Assembly (NCBI GenBank): GCA_023935145.1
Contig: CM043698.1
Coordinates: forward strand, 145,323,625 to 145,387,624
Length of the DNA stretch: 64,000 bases
DNA from: Bretschneidera sinensis
Lineage: Eukaryota > Streptophyta > Magnoliopsida > Brassicales > Akaniaceae
Direction of reading: 5' to 3'
The notes below the pieces were generated by a model, which worked only from the letters and a program-made list of their open reading frames with translations, had not been told where the DNA came from and searched no databases. The position numbers were made by a program, and so were the translations under genes. Position 1 is the first letter of the stretch. Each line of letters starts with the position of its first letter. Of this stretch, positions 23,413-36,085 are shown piece by piece.

Positions 23413-25819
23413 GAATGAAGCCCCAGAAAACATCCGCTTCCTGTTTGGAAAGTGAGAAAATAGTGAGACGAAAAAAAATCGAGTTTCTACAAGAAAGTTT
23501 AAAAAAAAAAAAAAAGCAAAGGAAAACAAATTTCTATTTAAACACAGAGAGAGAAAAATAAAAGAGCGAGACTTCGAATTTTGGGGAATGTATTTAGTCA
23601 TCGACCACGGCTCCATCGAATGATCGGCTAGTGACGATTTGAAGCTCACCTAACGAGGACTAGCGGCTTGTTATTTTTACTTTTTTGAAGAAAAAAAAAA
23701 TACGGCTGTCTGGTGAGATTTTTCTGTTTGGGGAGAGAGATTTCTCGTGAGAGAAAGTGAGAGAGAATTTTTGGGCTTTCCGGCTTCGCGCCTTACACAT
23801 CAACTTCGATTGCGACGTCTCCGAATGCACATCCGTTTAACAATTAAATAGTTAATTATCTACCCTAGCTAAAATGACTATGTTGCCACTACATTTTCCT
23901 CAAATTTACCCTTTATGACACTGAGATTTAGAGACCTTGAACTTTCTCCTCTACGTTCGTTGTACCCTTTGTTTTCCCCAACAGCCAATCGTATTCTGCC
24001 AGTTACCTAATTTTATCAAACAAGACAATATCAGGTCAATCAATGATGAGAAGGAGTCCCAAAATCGTACGGCAAGAATTGATTCTTCTACTTACGTGGC
24101 TGCACGATGCTGCTGAGCAAACGGTCGCTAGCTTGGCGAGCAAGCCTAAAGTGAATATTTACTTGCCTAAAAAGAACATTGACCGGCACCTCATTTAATC
24201 AATAATTTTAATGATTTGAATTTGGTAAAAATCGAGTTTATTAATTTTGAGTTTTAATTTTAATAGACGTAAATATTGATTCCAGTTTAATAATCATCAA
24301 ACTGTTTGATAATATTTTTAAATTAAATTTTAATACATTTTAATTTATTTTAATAAATTAATTAAATTTAATTTTTAAACTCAAACTCTATTCATCTAAA
24401 TTTTAATCAAAATCTAATTCAAAAAACTTGATAAAAATTCAATTTAAATCTACGATAACATTTAAGAATATCATCAAAGGACTTAGTTCCAAAGAGCATG
24501 GTAGACAAGTGGGGCTTATGGTAGCCACGTAGATTTGGATAAACTTTTGTTTATTAAGGAAAATCAATCACATCGTATCTCTAATGAAATTCCTTTTTTA
24601 TCCTTCCCACTTATAGTTAAGATACGTCGTCGTACCATAATAAAATTAATTGTTTGGGCTTAGCTGTTGTGGACTAAAATGTCTTTAGGATTACTAGTGG
24701 ATTTGGGCCTAACATTCTTACATGAAGGGATTGATCTTTGTTGAGAAAAGTAAATCAAAATTGTGCGTAGCACTTGGGTTCCTGGCCTAGACTAAAAGCC
24801 TAGTTGCCTCTAGGGCCCGTTTCAGCTCCGCTCTTAAATAATTTTTTCCGACCAGGTTTGAGATTACGTGAAAAAACTTGAATTCGATCCGAAATAATAT
24901 TCATTATATTTAATTTAATTTTAGTGTGTATAAAATAAATATTTATAGTAATAAATAATGAAATTACTTATGTAAGTATATAAATTTAAATAATTTTATG
25001 ACATTTAAATAAAATGTCTCAAAAATATTTATTTTTAAAACTAAAAAATAATGAAAAATATATTATTTTTTAAAAAAATATCAACCTAACTAACAAGCTT
25101 GCGAAATAAAAACAAAGTTCAGCCCGACGTAGCCCGCGAGCTTAGGTTTACACTTAAGCTAAGCTTCTTGTTTTAAATTAATCAACCACTATAACAACAT
25201 GATGTTGAAGCCCTTGGGTCTTCCTTTTTTATTTCAGTGATCAATCATAATCATTCATATACATGCTTTGATATGGCAATGGCAATAACTTTCATGGTGA
25301 GGGGAAGGGGACACCTCAAAGCCACTCCATTGTTAGGATGGTTTGTTTCCTTCCTTGAGATGACTTGCACAACTTAGAGGCAGCTTCCTTGAATGATTGT
25401 TTATTGTATGGTGCAAAAATCTTGCCAACTAATACCTTACTTTCACAAGATAAATCTACTTTAACCTATGAGAGCAAAGATTTTTTTGTTAGATCAGGTT
25501 TCGTTCGAAATTTTATTGATAATTTTAAAAAAATTTATTTAGTATGAAACTCGAAAAAAATTATTACTAATAAATTTTTTTCAAATTATCAATAAAACTT
25601 CAGATTGGTCTAACAATAATAACTAAGAGAGATTTTTTAACTACTATTCTTGGGCATTTTTGTCTCTGAGTAGCAGAAGTTAGGGTAAATACTTTTTAAA
25701 AAATGTTTAGTAAACAGTTAAATAATAATTGATTTTGACCCAAAAGAAAATGGTGAGTTTTATAACTTTTGTCTCAGAAACTGAAAAATTGATGTATTTT
25801 TTGAGATAACAAAAATAGT
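23413..25819. other. E2 gene leader/promoter and gene-poor AT-rich DNA
   Basis: From 23413 to about 23830 the composition is richer in GA on the plus strand (CT on the transcript strand), as in plant 5' leaders; the E2 transcript should start here. Beyond it I see only AT-rich intergenic sequence with no domain-bearing frame. Near 25510-25610 TTTATTGATAATTTT and its reverse complement form a short imperfect palindrome. Confidence 0.5.
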
Positions 25820-26775
25820 TTGATAACGTGCACTTTTAACGTAATTTTCACTAAATGCTATGCAATTTTTAGCACGCTAGTACTTTATACCAATGGCTAT
25901 TTTTTTTTGAAGTGGTCATTGCAAAAGCTCTATCTATGCAAAAATTATTGTATAGATCAGATTTAAAACTAATATTTTAGACCCATCCGAAACTAATATT
26001 TTGTTGTGATTATTTTTCATAAAAATTCTATCCAAGATCCACGGAAATAATGAACATAACAAGAGTACAAAACAATAAATGATACAAAAAATAAAACAAC
26101 AGAAAATAAATAACAAAAACAAAGTTTTATATGGTTCGACACATATTGCTTATGTCCACGATTATAACAACAAGATTGTTTTATTTCTCTAATAAATCTC
26201 ACGGGTTACAAGTTTTTGAACTGATTAAAACTTGAGCAAAACTTTCACCTAATGAACTCATTCTAACTCATTGTTCCAGTACACTCCAAGTCCTATTCTC
26301 TACATTTTGGAATAGAAAATATAGATTTAGAACCCATATTTGGTTAAAATAATTCAACCTTTAGGATTTACATCTTATTCTTATAAGTAGGAGAGTCTCC
26401 CAAACCATTAAGGCAGCTTTTTAGATTTAAAGAATATTAAAATTTTGTTCTAGAATCTCTAAAGATATTCACCGATTTGGAAACAGACAAGTTAATCTCA
26501 AAAAGATATTCTTCCTTCTCTTTTTTTTCTTTTTCATTTTTTCTCTTATTTAATTCCCAAATATTTTTTTCATAATTCGAAGCAATACTTAAGATGTTTT
26601 TTATAACATACACTTTGTAACATAATTTTTTGCTCGCCAGTACTTTATACCAATGGCTATTTCAACAGTACTTTTGAAGTTGTCACGGAAAAAACTCTAT
26701 TTAAGTACAAGTTATTGGTTAGATCGAATTTAAAACTAATATTTAGATCATGCGAAACTTTATTGATAATTTTAA
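25820..26775. repeat. Pair of direct repeats flanking LTR-like debris
   Basis: About 170 bp at 25820-25990 recurs, diverged, at 26595-26775. Shared words include AGTACTTTATACCAATGGCT, GATC, TTTAAAACTAATATT and CGAAACT. Between them (26050-26560) is sequence resembling a decayed minus-strand LTR, including a GGTTCGACACATATTGC stretch like the leader of plant Copia LTRs. This could be two copies of one old repeat, or the flanks of a degraded insertion. I cannot decide which. Confidence 0.45.
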
Positions 26776-27440
26776 AAAATTTTATTGGTAACGTTAATAT
26801 AAATGTCGGATCCAAAAATAATAACAAGTGAAGTTCTTCAAAATTATTAATAGAGTTTCAAATAGATTTAAAATATTAATTTTAAACTTGATTTAACAAA
26901 AAAATTTACTCCATCTAAGTCGAAACAAGCACTATATCTACTTGGCTATTTGTATTTTTAAATTTTTGTTTCAAAATCCACTTTCCTAATTGTAAGTTGA
27001 ATATTGGCATATTCTAAACATAGTTACATATAACAACTTGGGTGGGGAGATTACCTTATATAATATTTTTTTAATAAAAAAAGGAGAAAGATATTAAGAT
27101 TTGGACGATATAAAGTAAAAAAAAAAAAAAACGATTTTTTTTAATGGAAGTATACAAAATTTTGATTTGGATATGTATGGAAAAGAAAGGGGGAAGATAA
27201 TGAAGAGGACAACTATGATTTCTCTTCGCAACTTGTTGACAAAAAGGGTTGAAAACATGCATGTATATATGGCTATACTTTCTTTGACAAGCAATTTGAA
27301 AGTAATGGTTGGCTTCTTGGAGAAGCAATTGTATGGTTACCACCGATGGATCTTTTGTTTTTCTCTAATCTAAAAATCAACTCGAAAGAAGTGAGAATAA
27401 TTTTTGAGCTTTCCTGCCCATAATTGTTTTTGATTGGTTT

Positions 27441-28358
27441 TTAAAAAAATAAATTACGCTGTATTAATTTCAAGTTTGTTGAAATTACACTAATATACTA
27501 AACTTTTTTAAAACTTATGATTCACTTCAAAACATCAATTTTCACCATCAAACAACCCCAAAATGAATTACTTTGAATAATTAAAATTTTAATTGGATAT
27601 TAATTTTTATGATGACCAAAATATCTTTTAACACATCTCCAGTTAAGTTTAATAATTCTATTTATCAATTATTTATCTCAAGATTATTTATAATACAAAT
27701 TTTTAAGTTATTTGAATTCATATTTTTCAAAAAATAAAAATAAAAATAAAAACAAAAACATAAACATGTAGTATCATTTTAAATTTTAAATAGATATATT
27801 TTTTTATTTATTTTTACGATGGGATTTTATATTCATTTATGTGAGATGTGGGGCTATTTAGTTTTATAAAAAAAAGTATATCAACAGATTTTTCATTTAA
27901 AATATTCAATTTTTTATAATGGTCTTTTATTTTCATTTATTTGAGAATGTGATAGGCAATGATATCATAATATTTTTTAAAAAATAAAATATATGAAGTA
28001 AAATTTGCTTTATACCATATAATATAACATAAATCTATTTTAAATATACTTTTAATAATTTTCGAAAAAAACACTAATAATTTTTTTCTTCAAAAAATTT
28101 CTAAAAAAATCAGTATTAAATATGTTTAATCCCTAATACTTATATTTTTTTTAAAGTAACATTTATTATACTTAATGGTGTTTTGGTCATCATAAAAAGT
28201 ACTATCCGGTTAAAATTTTGATCATTTAAAAAAATTTGTTTTTGGGATACTTAATGGTAAAAATTGATATTTTGAGGTAAATTATGAATTTTAAAAAAGT
28301 TTAGCATATTAATATTATTTCAGTAAACTTAAAAACAGTGTATTATAATTTACCTTTT
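27441..28358. mobile_element. Foldback/MITE-like element with inverted arms of about 190 bp
   Basis: The left arm (about 27441-27640) and the reverse complement of the right arm (about 28170-28358) align over their length. Both contain CTAAACTTTTTTAAAA, then a stretch with CAATTTT and ACCAT, then AAAATTTTAA, and TTTTTATGATGACCAAAA. The middle (about 27640-28170) is AT-rich and non-coding. The outer ends (near TAAATTA on both sides) and target duplication are not resolved. There is no transposase frame, so it would be non-autonomous. Confidence 0.65.
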
Positions 28359-29223
28359 CTTATTCCAAATTCATTGCCTTCTTCCTTTTGTTCGGATAAG
28401 CAGAACAAGTAGCTTTAAAAAAATGAAAGGATAAAGAAAGCAAAACTCCATGTTAGTCACATCTCTTGAATAGGAATCACACTTTCTTCTTGTTGTCTAC
28501 TTGATGGAAAAGAATTGAGAAATTAATTACCTTTGATATTATTGGAGCTAGGGATTATCATTTCTTTACGTGAACTCTTTATTTTTTTTTTCTTGGCTTT
28601 ATTTCTTTTATTTATAGGAGCTCGAAGTAGTTTTCTTTCCTTCTTTATCCTCAATATGAATAAAATTCAATTATCTTTTAACATTTTAAAAATTTAGGTT
28701 TAAAATTTTAAGTTTTTTATACGACGACAAATGAATTTATCAAATAACCTATCAGACAACTGTTCTTGATGTGATTTCATCACATTTTAATCAATCTTTT
28801 CAAGCATAAAAGAATTTTCCATCAATCTTAGAAACAATGTTCTATTAGAAGAATCCTAAGTGCCGACATATACGGATGGTCAATATTTAAGAGCATCTAT
28901 GCCTAAATGTACAAATATCATTTTGTGAATGTAGTAAGCTCAATGCTTATAACAATTTATTGTTTAAAGAGAAAAGGAATGATACAAATAATTAAGAATA
29001 CTAATAAAGTTAGCATAAAAATACAATACTAATAAGTTGTAGTGTGAATTACAAGTTTGTCATGATATATAATTAATTAATGACTGATCCGAGCTTCTCG
29101 ATTTAATGATTATTTTCGAGTTTTTCATGCAAGAGATTTTGATTCTCTTCGGACCAAAAATTTATTAATTAATGATTAATCCATTCATATAAGTCGATTT
29201 TAATTGAATATGGTCCTCAGATT
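28359..29223. other. AT-rich intergenic DNA
   Basis: I see no gene, RNA gene or element here. Short frames look random. Confidence 0.5.
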
Positions 29224-29701
29224 TGTTGGGGAAATTATGCAGATTTCCCTATAAACCAGATTAGTGAGAATGCGAAATAACAGCGGAAATAACACACACA
29301 AATTTGATAACGGAGTTCGGCAAAATGTGCCTACGTCTCCGGACTTGCTGCAGATCGTTTTTTACTAAAGGGAGAAAATATACAAAGTGTTTACAACACT
29401 TACAACTCACAACCCACACTCAATTGTATTTTGTACGAGACACTTATATCTCTCACAATATTTTATCTCAAGCTTTTCTCTCAAGCTCTCTCTTCTCTGC
29501 TTGGTGTCTTACAAATGAAAGCTGAAGAGTATTTATAGGCTTTCAAAAAACACAAATGCTGGTGGAGTTTAGGCAAGGAGTTATGGAGCATTTATTATGT
29601 CGTCTCCTACCTATGGAGCATTTATGGTGTTGCCCCTACCTGTAGAGCATTCATGGAGCATTTATGGTGCTGCCCCCTACTTGCCGCCCCCTACCTTAAC
29701 A
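29224..29701 (-). mobile_element. Solo LTR with perfect 5-bp target-site duplication
   Basis: The 478-bp unit starts TGTTGGGG and ends TTAACA (TG...CA). AGATT stands directly on both sides (29219-29223 and 29702-29706). On the minus strand a TATA-like CTATAAATA lies about one third of the way in, followed by sequence like the R/U5 part of Copia LTRs (GTGCCTACGTC on the plus strand). That places the old element on the minus strand. Near its right end a unit of about 28 bp, TATGGAGCATTTATGGTG and variants, occurs three to four times. No internal region is present, so this is the product of LTR-LTR recombination. Confidence 0.85.
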
Positions 29702-29706
29702 AGATT

Positions 29707-30221
29707 TTAATTGAAGCAAATATACATTATAACCATAAAACCCTGATTTCATGGAATCAGTTTTGAAAAAGTTATCACGGAATTGAAAAAATTCACTAGT
29801 ATTCATAGAAAAATTGTATGGTAATTGACTAAATAAATTTTAAAAAATTAAAATATCAAAGTTATTATTTAATTTTTTTATAATTATTAATAAATTTTTT
29901 CGATTTTAAAGTAAATTTTACAAACTCGGTTCATGGTAACACAACTCCGAACCATACAAGTCGATTCATTCTTCGGTTGATTCTTCATGTTTTTCATCAT
30001 CCAAACTATTGAATCTAACATACATTCCAAAATACTGAAAGAGCACAAGGAGGAATGAAATTGACATGAGAGAAGGATAAGAGGGCCAAGCACCACCTCC
30101 ATTATTATAAAGATTCCTCCAGACCTTTCCTCGAAAGGCGTGTGCTCCTCTCACGTTTACGTGGGGCACATGGGCCCCATAGAAGAAAAACCTTTATTGC
30201 CCTCTATTGCATTTTCTCCAT
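29707..30221. other. Upstream region of the metallothionein gene
   Basis: The first 200 bases are AT-rich. Closer to the gene, 30140-30180 is GC-richer and contains a TTACGTGGGGC stretch with an ACGTGG G-box-like core, and a GGGCCCC. These are plausible regulatory sites for a stress- or ripening-type metallothionein, but function is inferred from the motifs only. Confidence 0.4.
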
Positions 30222-30229
30222 CTATAAAA
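30222..30229 (+). promoter_or_regulatory. TATA box of the metallothionein gene
   Basis: CTATAAAA lies 111 bases before the ATG in a CT-rich context. Transcription would start near 30250-30260. A TTTAGGGTTT telo-box-like motif near 30301 falls in the predicted leader. A short (ATC)n run ends at the start codon. Confidence 0.7.
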
Positions 30230-30339
30230 TGCATGACCCTTGAACAAAGCTTAAACATACCAAGCAAATTCATATTACTACAAGCTTTCTGCAATTCATT
30301 TTTAGGGTTTCAACTTCCTCTTCGATCATCATCATCATC

Positions 30340-31492
30340 ATGTCGGACACCTGCGGAAACTGCGACTGCTCTGACAAGAGTCAGTGTGTGTAAGTCTTCC
30401 TATGAAAATCTTATATAGTAATAGCTAGCTCTTTAATTATGGTTTATGATTTATAGGTTTTTTTAATCGCTTGGTATATACAGTAATGGTTTCTGTTTTT
30501 CAAAAACAAAAGCTAAGTTAAAAAAGGGTTTTTGCTTCTGTTTCTTGATAGTTGTTTTAATTGAAATTTAAATAGCTTTTACCTTCATAATTGTTTTAAG
30601 AAAACAATTTCAAAAATCATTTTGATAATCAAAAACTAAATTCAACGAGAACAAACAGCTTGAAATATTTGTGTGAGATCACGTACATAAATAGAAATGT
30701 GGCAATTGCTATTTTTTTTTTACAAAAGTTCATTGAAACTAAGGTTTTTCATTTATTGGTAACTACAGGAAGAAGGGAAACAGCTATGGCGTTGACATCA
30801 TTGAGACTGAGAGGAGGTACTTCGATCTCCACTTCAAGGATTAGCTAGCTTCATAAGCTAAACAAAATTATCTAATATTAATATCAATTTAAAAAAACTT
30901 AGATATAATATATGTTTTGTTTGATAGAGTATATGTAATAATTTCATTCCAAAAAAGAAAACTAAACCAAACACTTTTAAATTATTTTTCTAAATGGAAT
31001 TAAAATTCGAAAAACAATTCTTAAAAAAATCGAGCTTGTGTTAAAAAAAAAAACTATTTCAATCAATGTTTTATCATATACTAAACAAATTTTAGCTTCG
31101 TTTCTATTTTATCAAATACTACTTCAAAAATTATTTTAATATCCATAAACCAAAACTAGGGTTAAATCAAACCGTACTCATATTTGTTATTATTATCTTT
31201 ATTCATCAAACGGATAAGATTTAAATCTAAATCTATCACGATAAAATTTAATCTCGTTATAATCGTATGGTGGCATCAATTGGGTACACGTGATTGACAC
31301 ACGCATGCCAGCTGCTCTTGAAACTAGCAATTCTCAAGACAAAAAAATAATTAAAAAAAGTTTAACTGTGTTTTTTTTTTTTATTGCAGCTACATCAACA
31401 CTGTGGTGATGGATGCTCCAGCAGCCGAGCACGATGGCAAGTGCAAGTGCGGTGTAAACTGCGCCTGCAACCCCTGCACCTGTGATAATTAA
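30340..31492 (+). CDS. MT3: Type 3 metallothionein (MT3)
   Basis: This is a small cysteine-rich cytosolic protein that binds Zn and Cu ions and buffers metal and redox state. Three exons join in frame: 30340-30389, 30769-30816 and 31390-31492, giving 201 nt or 66 aa. All junctions are GT-AG. The N-terminal cysteine block is CGNCDCSDKSQC, the middle is the MT3-typical VKKGNSYGVDIIETER, and the C-terminal block is CKCGVNCACNPCTC. The first exon would read straight into TAA without splicing, so the intron is required. Ten cysteines and the length agree with plant type 3 proteins, often abundant in fruit and leaf. A TATA box and a G-box-like site lie upstream. The 3' untranslated region probably extends to about 31680. 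Confidence 0.95.
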
Positions 31493-32417
31493 GAGCACAT
31501 CAAAATAAATATGTGATCAGCCTGTGTGACTTTAATTAATAATGTAATTGTGCTGAATAATTTGAAACTTTTGTCAAAAACTTTGTCAGTATGTCGGTCA
31601 TGTCTGTGTTTTCCTTTCGAGTCATGTAATGGCCATGTCTGTGGCCTTGTTTAATTAAATGCACTACTATTTAGTATAAACTCTTGCCTCATCTTTCAAC
31701 TAACCATTTTCTTCATCTCTATAACAATAGAACTCAAAGAGCAATTTCCAATTCACTATTTTCTAATTTCCTTCATGTGGAAATTCTTGCATCAGTTCTA
31801 TGTATAGGAAAAATACATCCTAGTAAGGACTAAACGGTCCAAAGGTAACATGACATACAAAGATTAGCAGTTCCAAAGGACCAAAAAGTACCAGGAAAAG
31901 AAAAGGGAAGTTGAAACTGAAGAGTCTGTTCTACATTTTGGCTGTTAAATCAATTTCATTACCACTTAGAAATCCTCCATGAGTTGCTTATATAAACACC
32001 AAGTACTTGTTATCTTCTCGATTAGCTTGTTGGATTTCATATGATCAAAATAGAACCAATACAACAAGAATAGTTGATCTCAGAGAAAATTGGATTGATC
32101 TTCAAGATCAACAACTTCCACTCTACCTATATTAACTCAAATGAAAAAGAAAAGCAGATGAAAGAACACGAATAAATAGAAATGCAAATACGAATAGCAA
32201 TGTAATATAATCCTAACTCGTCACCGTATTTTGGCCACTTTCAACCTCAATTGAAGAAAATACAAGTACATTCAGTCGCATTATAAAAAGAAAGGTGGCA
32301 AAGCTATTCATCCTTGCTTTATTCCTGTAGGTTCAATTATCATCTGGTATCTTTAGTCCCAAATTTGTATACACCAAACTGGTTTGGCTTTATCAACTCA
32401 ACTATCTCTTACCAATC
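31493..32417. other. Tail-to-tail spacer between MT3 and COX17
   Basis: The left part is the MT3 3' untranslated region, with AATAAATA at about 31504. The right end holds the 3' untranslated region of COX17 on the other strand. I see no gene between them. Confidence 0.55.
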
Positions 32418-32660
32418 TCAAACATTAAAGCCCTCTGCACGAAGGCACTTACGATGAGCTTCAATCCATTTTACACAAGCTTCTTCACCATGCTCCACAA
32501 TGCATTCATCTCTCAACTTCTTAGTATCTGGGCAAGCACAGCAGATCTTCTTCTTTGGCTTTGTCTCTGGGCCAGATGATGTGATTCCTGACCCCTTGTT
32601 TGGCTGTGAACCTGACAGAACCAAGGTGGAGGAAACATTTTGCATAGGCAGTCCACCCAT
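32418..32660 (-). CDS. COX17: Cytochrome c oxidase copper chaperone COX17
   Basis: The product is an 80-residue copper chaperone of the mitochondrial intermembrane space that hands Cu(I) to SCO1 and COX11 for cytochrome c oxidase assembly. The copper-binding and oxidative-folding residues are all present: C40-C41 next to C43, and a twin CX9C pair C43-x9-C53 and C62-x9-C72, in [20 protein letters not shown] and the C-terminal RAEGFNV. The N-terminal 35 residues are Ser/Gly-rich and variable, as usual in plants. The whole coding sequence is in one exon that begins at 32689 (acceptor TTTTCAG). A 5'-leader intron of about 1.57 kb runs to a donor at 34255, with the first leader exon from 34256 to about 34340. 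Confidence 0.95.
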   Translation of the reverse strand: MGGLPMQNVSSTLVLSGSQPNKGSGITSSGPETKPKKKICCACPDTKKLRDECIVEHGEEACVKWIEAHRKCLRAEGFNV

Positions 32661-34340
32661 CCCGAAAAGTTCTTGGAAAATGCAAGATACTGAAAAGAGG
32701 AAAGCCAGACATCATAAAAACAACAGTGTCAAACAAAACAGAACCGAAACTTGATGGAAAACAAGTAAATCATTTTTTATAAGTAGAAAACATTTAAATC
32801 ATTTTTTTATAAGTAGAAAACATGTAAACTATTAAGCTTTGTATAGATAATTAGCACTCCTGCCCATTTTCTGGACAGAACAAGTTTCTTTTCATTATTC
32901 CACACGAATATTTCTATTGGAGCACTTCCTCATGTGTTTTGGACTGAATAAGTCTTGTAACTACCACATCTTACTAAATTTAGAGAGAGAGACACTTACT
33001 TTGAAAAAAGATAATTACAGAAATAAAATGAATTAAAGTGACCATGAACCTAAAAATGAATTGAAAATTATTGAATCTATCAGACTAGATTGAAACGAAC
33101 TGTATGCAGATCAAGACTTGCAACTTGCAAGCTCACCTGTGTATGCAAAAAACAAGTGAACTAAGGCAATGAAATTGCTCATTGGCTTTTTGACTTTGAT
33201 GATCACTGGGTTACATAAGTCAGCAACCCTTAGATGCATCTCATTTCTTTGAGCATAAAGTGAGCTCAAATCAACTTAACTAAACCTTAATCCGAACTTC
33301 TTGAGCATCACGGGAGCAACATCCAATATCAATTTGCGTTAAATTTGATAATTATCATTTTAAATAGAGAAGACCAACTCTTTCCAAACAATGGACACAG
33401 TAACTCTACGAGAGCCATATTAAACCATTTCAGCCTAGTCCTACAACTCATATTTTGGGGCTTGTGGAGCAGCATTTTTGGATTCATTTTTTCCAACTCT
33501 TTTAGTCTATCTCAAAACTGACCCCAAAAAAGCCCCTCAAGAGGGAGAGGGGGTCATTATATTGATTTAACATTTGACGTTCCTTTCTTAAGAAATTTGG
33601 CAATTTCCCTATTGACATTCTTTTCTAAATCCAAATAGAGGGCTAAAAATCCTGTGTTCCTTTTGTCTTTATCGGTTCCATCAAAAACTATTTTCTCTTT
33701 GATGTTTCTTTCCTCTAACTCTAAAAAACCTCAGGAGCAAAAAAAAAATTGAATAAAAGCCAATACTTTTATGGTAGAGCTACAAAATAAAACTCAGTAC
33801 CGAGAAGAACAGATGAAGTCCTAAGATCATTTCCAGCATCCATTTTATCAAACACTTAATGGGCAAATAGGGCAATACTCTAGTTTTTAGAATTTCTTCA
33901 CAACACACAAACACCAAAAGCAGTACCGACAAAGAAATTAAGAAGAAACTGAACAAAAATCAAATAGTAAAAAAAGAGGCGATCAAACCTACCCCTACTA
34001 ATCCAAAAACAGAATAAAATCCACCCTGTCGACCAAACTAGATAAACAGCCACATACATTAACCAAACAAATTACGAAGCAAAATTTCTGATTTTGGAAG
34101 TAGTTTTATGCAGTTCCAAAAACAAATCTTTCTGCTTTCAGATTTTGCTCACAACAAAAACTTCTGCTTTGCTTTTCGTAAGCAAAAGAGCAAGCTGAGA
34201 AATCATTAGAAATCCTATTGTAAAAGGGAAAGCAAATGAAAATGATAGAACTCACCGTTGAATTCTCGCAAAGAAAACTGATGAATCCCCGCCGGCTTTG
34301 AGTCTTGATATTGCAGAACGTAGAGCTAAGGTTAGAGATG
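32661..34340 (-). other. COX17 leader with a 1.57-kb 5'-UTR intron
   Basis: The acceptor (CTCTTTTCAG, exon from 32689) and donor (AACG|GTGAG, exon end 34256) on the minus strand bracket an intron with no coding frame of note. A leader intron of this kind is common in plant COX17-type genes and can raise expression. The assignment rests on splice signals only. Confidence 0.55.
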
Positions 34341-36085
34341 CGCGTATACAATAGACTAGTCAAATATTGCGGGTATTAGGGCGGATTCGGGTCGGGAAAA
34401 ATATTCTCGCCGTTTTTATTTGGTATTTTTGTAAATAACAATAATATAAATCTTCTAAAAAAACGTACAATTATGATTAATGAAAAATTACAACATTTTT
34501 AGCCAAAGAAAAAAATTGGAAGATCATACAGCATAACTTTTTTCCGTTTCTTTTTCTTGTCCCTTATTGAGGAGGGTATTTAGATATAAAACTAAATTAA
34601 TAATTAAAAAAATATCAATTGAAATTAAATTTAATGATAATTTCAAATGATTATTTTTTTTAAAACAATGATTTAGAGCTTCCCACGTTTGCCACCAGTG
34701 GTGTCACGCGAAAGTTGAATTAATTGCTTGATTAGTAAAATTATAAATTTACTTTTATAAAATCATGATAACAAAAGTGATTTATCGATTTTGATTGGTT
34801 ATGTATTAAACGATTGAAATTGACGACATGTTTGAGGTGTCTCTTAGCAGAGTTTTTTTTTTTTTTTAAAATTGTACAATGATAACTAGGCAAGCACAAG
34901 ACACCACTCTAATGATGATAAAAAAAAGAAAGAAAAAAAATTAACTGTTAGGCTAAATCATTGTTACCCAAATAGTTGTTAATGGTACTTATTTTTTTTC
35001 TTTGGTACATGATAGTCAATATGTGGTAAATTTATAGAGTAGTGATAAAGGAACATTATATGACCACTCATTTGTAATGCTTAGACTATCAATTAATGAT
35101 CCGACAACATCTGTAGTAGTTGAATTGATAAATTATTATTTTATATTTAAAAAATCACTGTTTAGCATTATCACGAGTGAAAATAATGATTTTTATTGAT
35201 TATTAGGTTAAATAATTAGAATGAGATATATTAAATATCTATCGATTTATAAAGATAAATTTTCATATTATGCGTGAACGGTTAAGAATTGAGATTTTAT
35301 TTTACGTTAATACTACCGTATTAAAACACATTATAGATGTGCAATAATATGATTGAGATGATTTGAAGAGATAAAAGAGCTAACCGATAAAAAGAGAAAG
35401 AGACAAAACGTGATTGAGTCATGTTAAAATATAAGCCATGAAATATTAAAGTGATATTTAAAAATTGATTAAAATATATTTAAATAAGTGAACTTATAAC
35501 GATTTAAAAAAAATTTATTTAAATTTACTGATTTAAACAAAATTCAATCAGTTCTCGTTCATTCCCTAAGATATAGGTCTTGATGTTACAATAGGCATGA
35601 ACATGACTAACATAAAAATTTAGCTAAGAAAGCAAGAAACAACCAAAAGTATAAATAATCTGATTTACAGGGTACATATATATGAAGAAAATTTACAGTT
35701 TCATTACATGAAGAGAATTGAGGCAAAGAAAACAGAAAGTAAAACTTCAATGAAGGAAAACATGTTAACCCTGAATCTCATTTTCCACTCATTTCAACAA
35801 TGTTGAAGATCATAAACAAGATTTCAGTTTATGAACTAACCCGGAATCTGATCTCTCCTATTTTCTTACAGGTCAAGAATCACCCTGCAATCAACACCAA
35901 GATGTAGGGGGAAAAAAGCATTTGGAAAAACCCAGAATTCAACACCAATTCCATTTCTAGTTCATTCAAGAGTTTCCCCTAAAGCATAATGAAGCAGCTA
36001 AGGCTGCAAATCACAACTTCAATCAACAATGACTTCGCCAAAAATCCAACTTTATTTTTCTTCATATTAAAACAACAATGCCCAA
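34341..36085. other. Intergenic DNA, AT-rich
   Basis: The COX17 promoter should be at the left end, where the composition is briefly GC-richer. The right end, from about 35640, is likely the 3' untranslated region of the minus-strand membrane-protein gene. I see no other feature. Confidence 0.45.
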
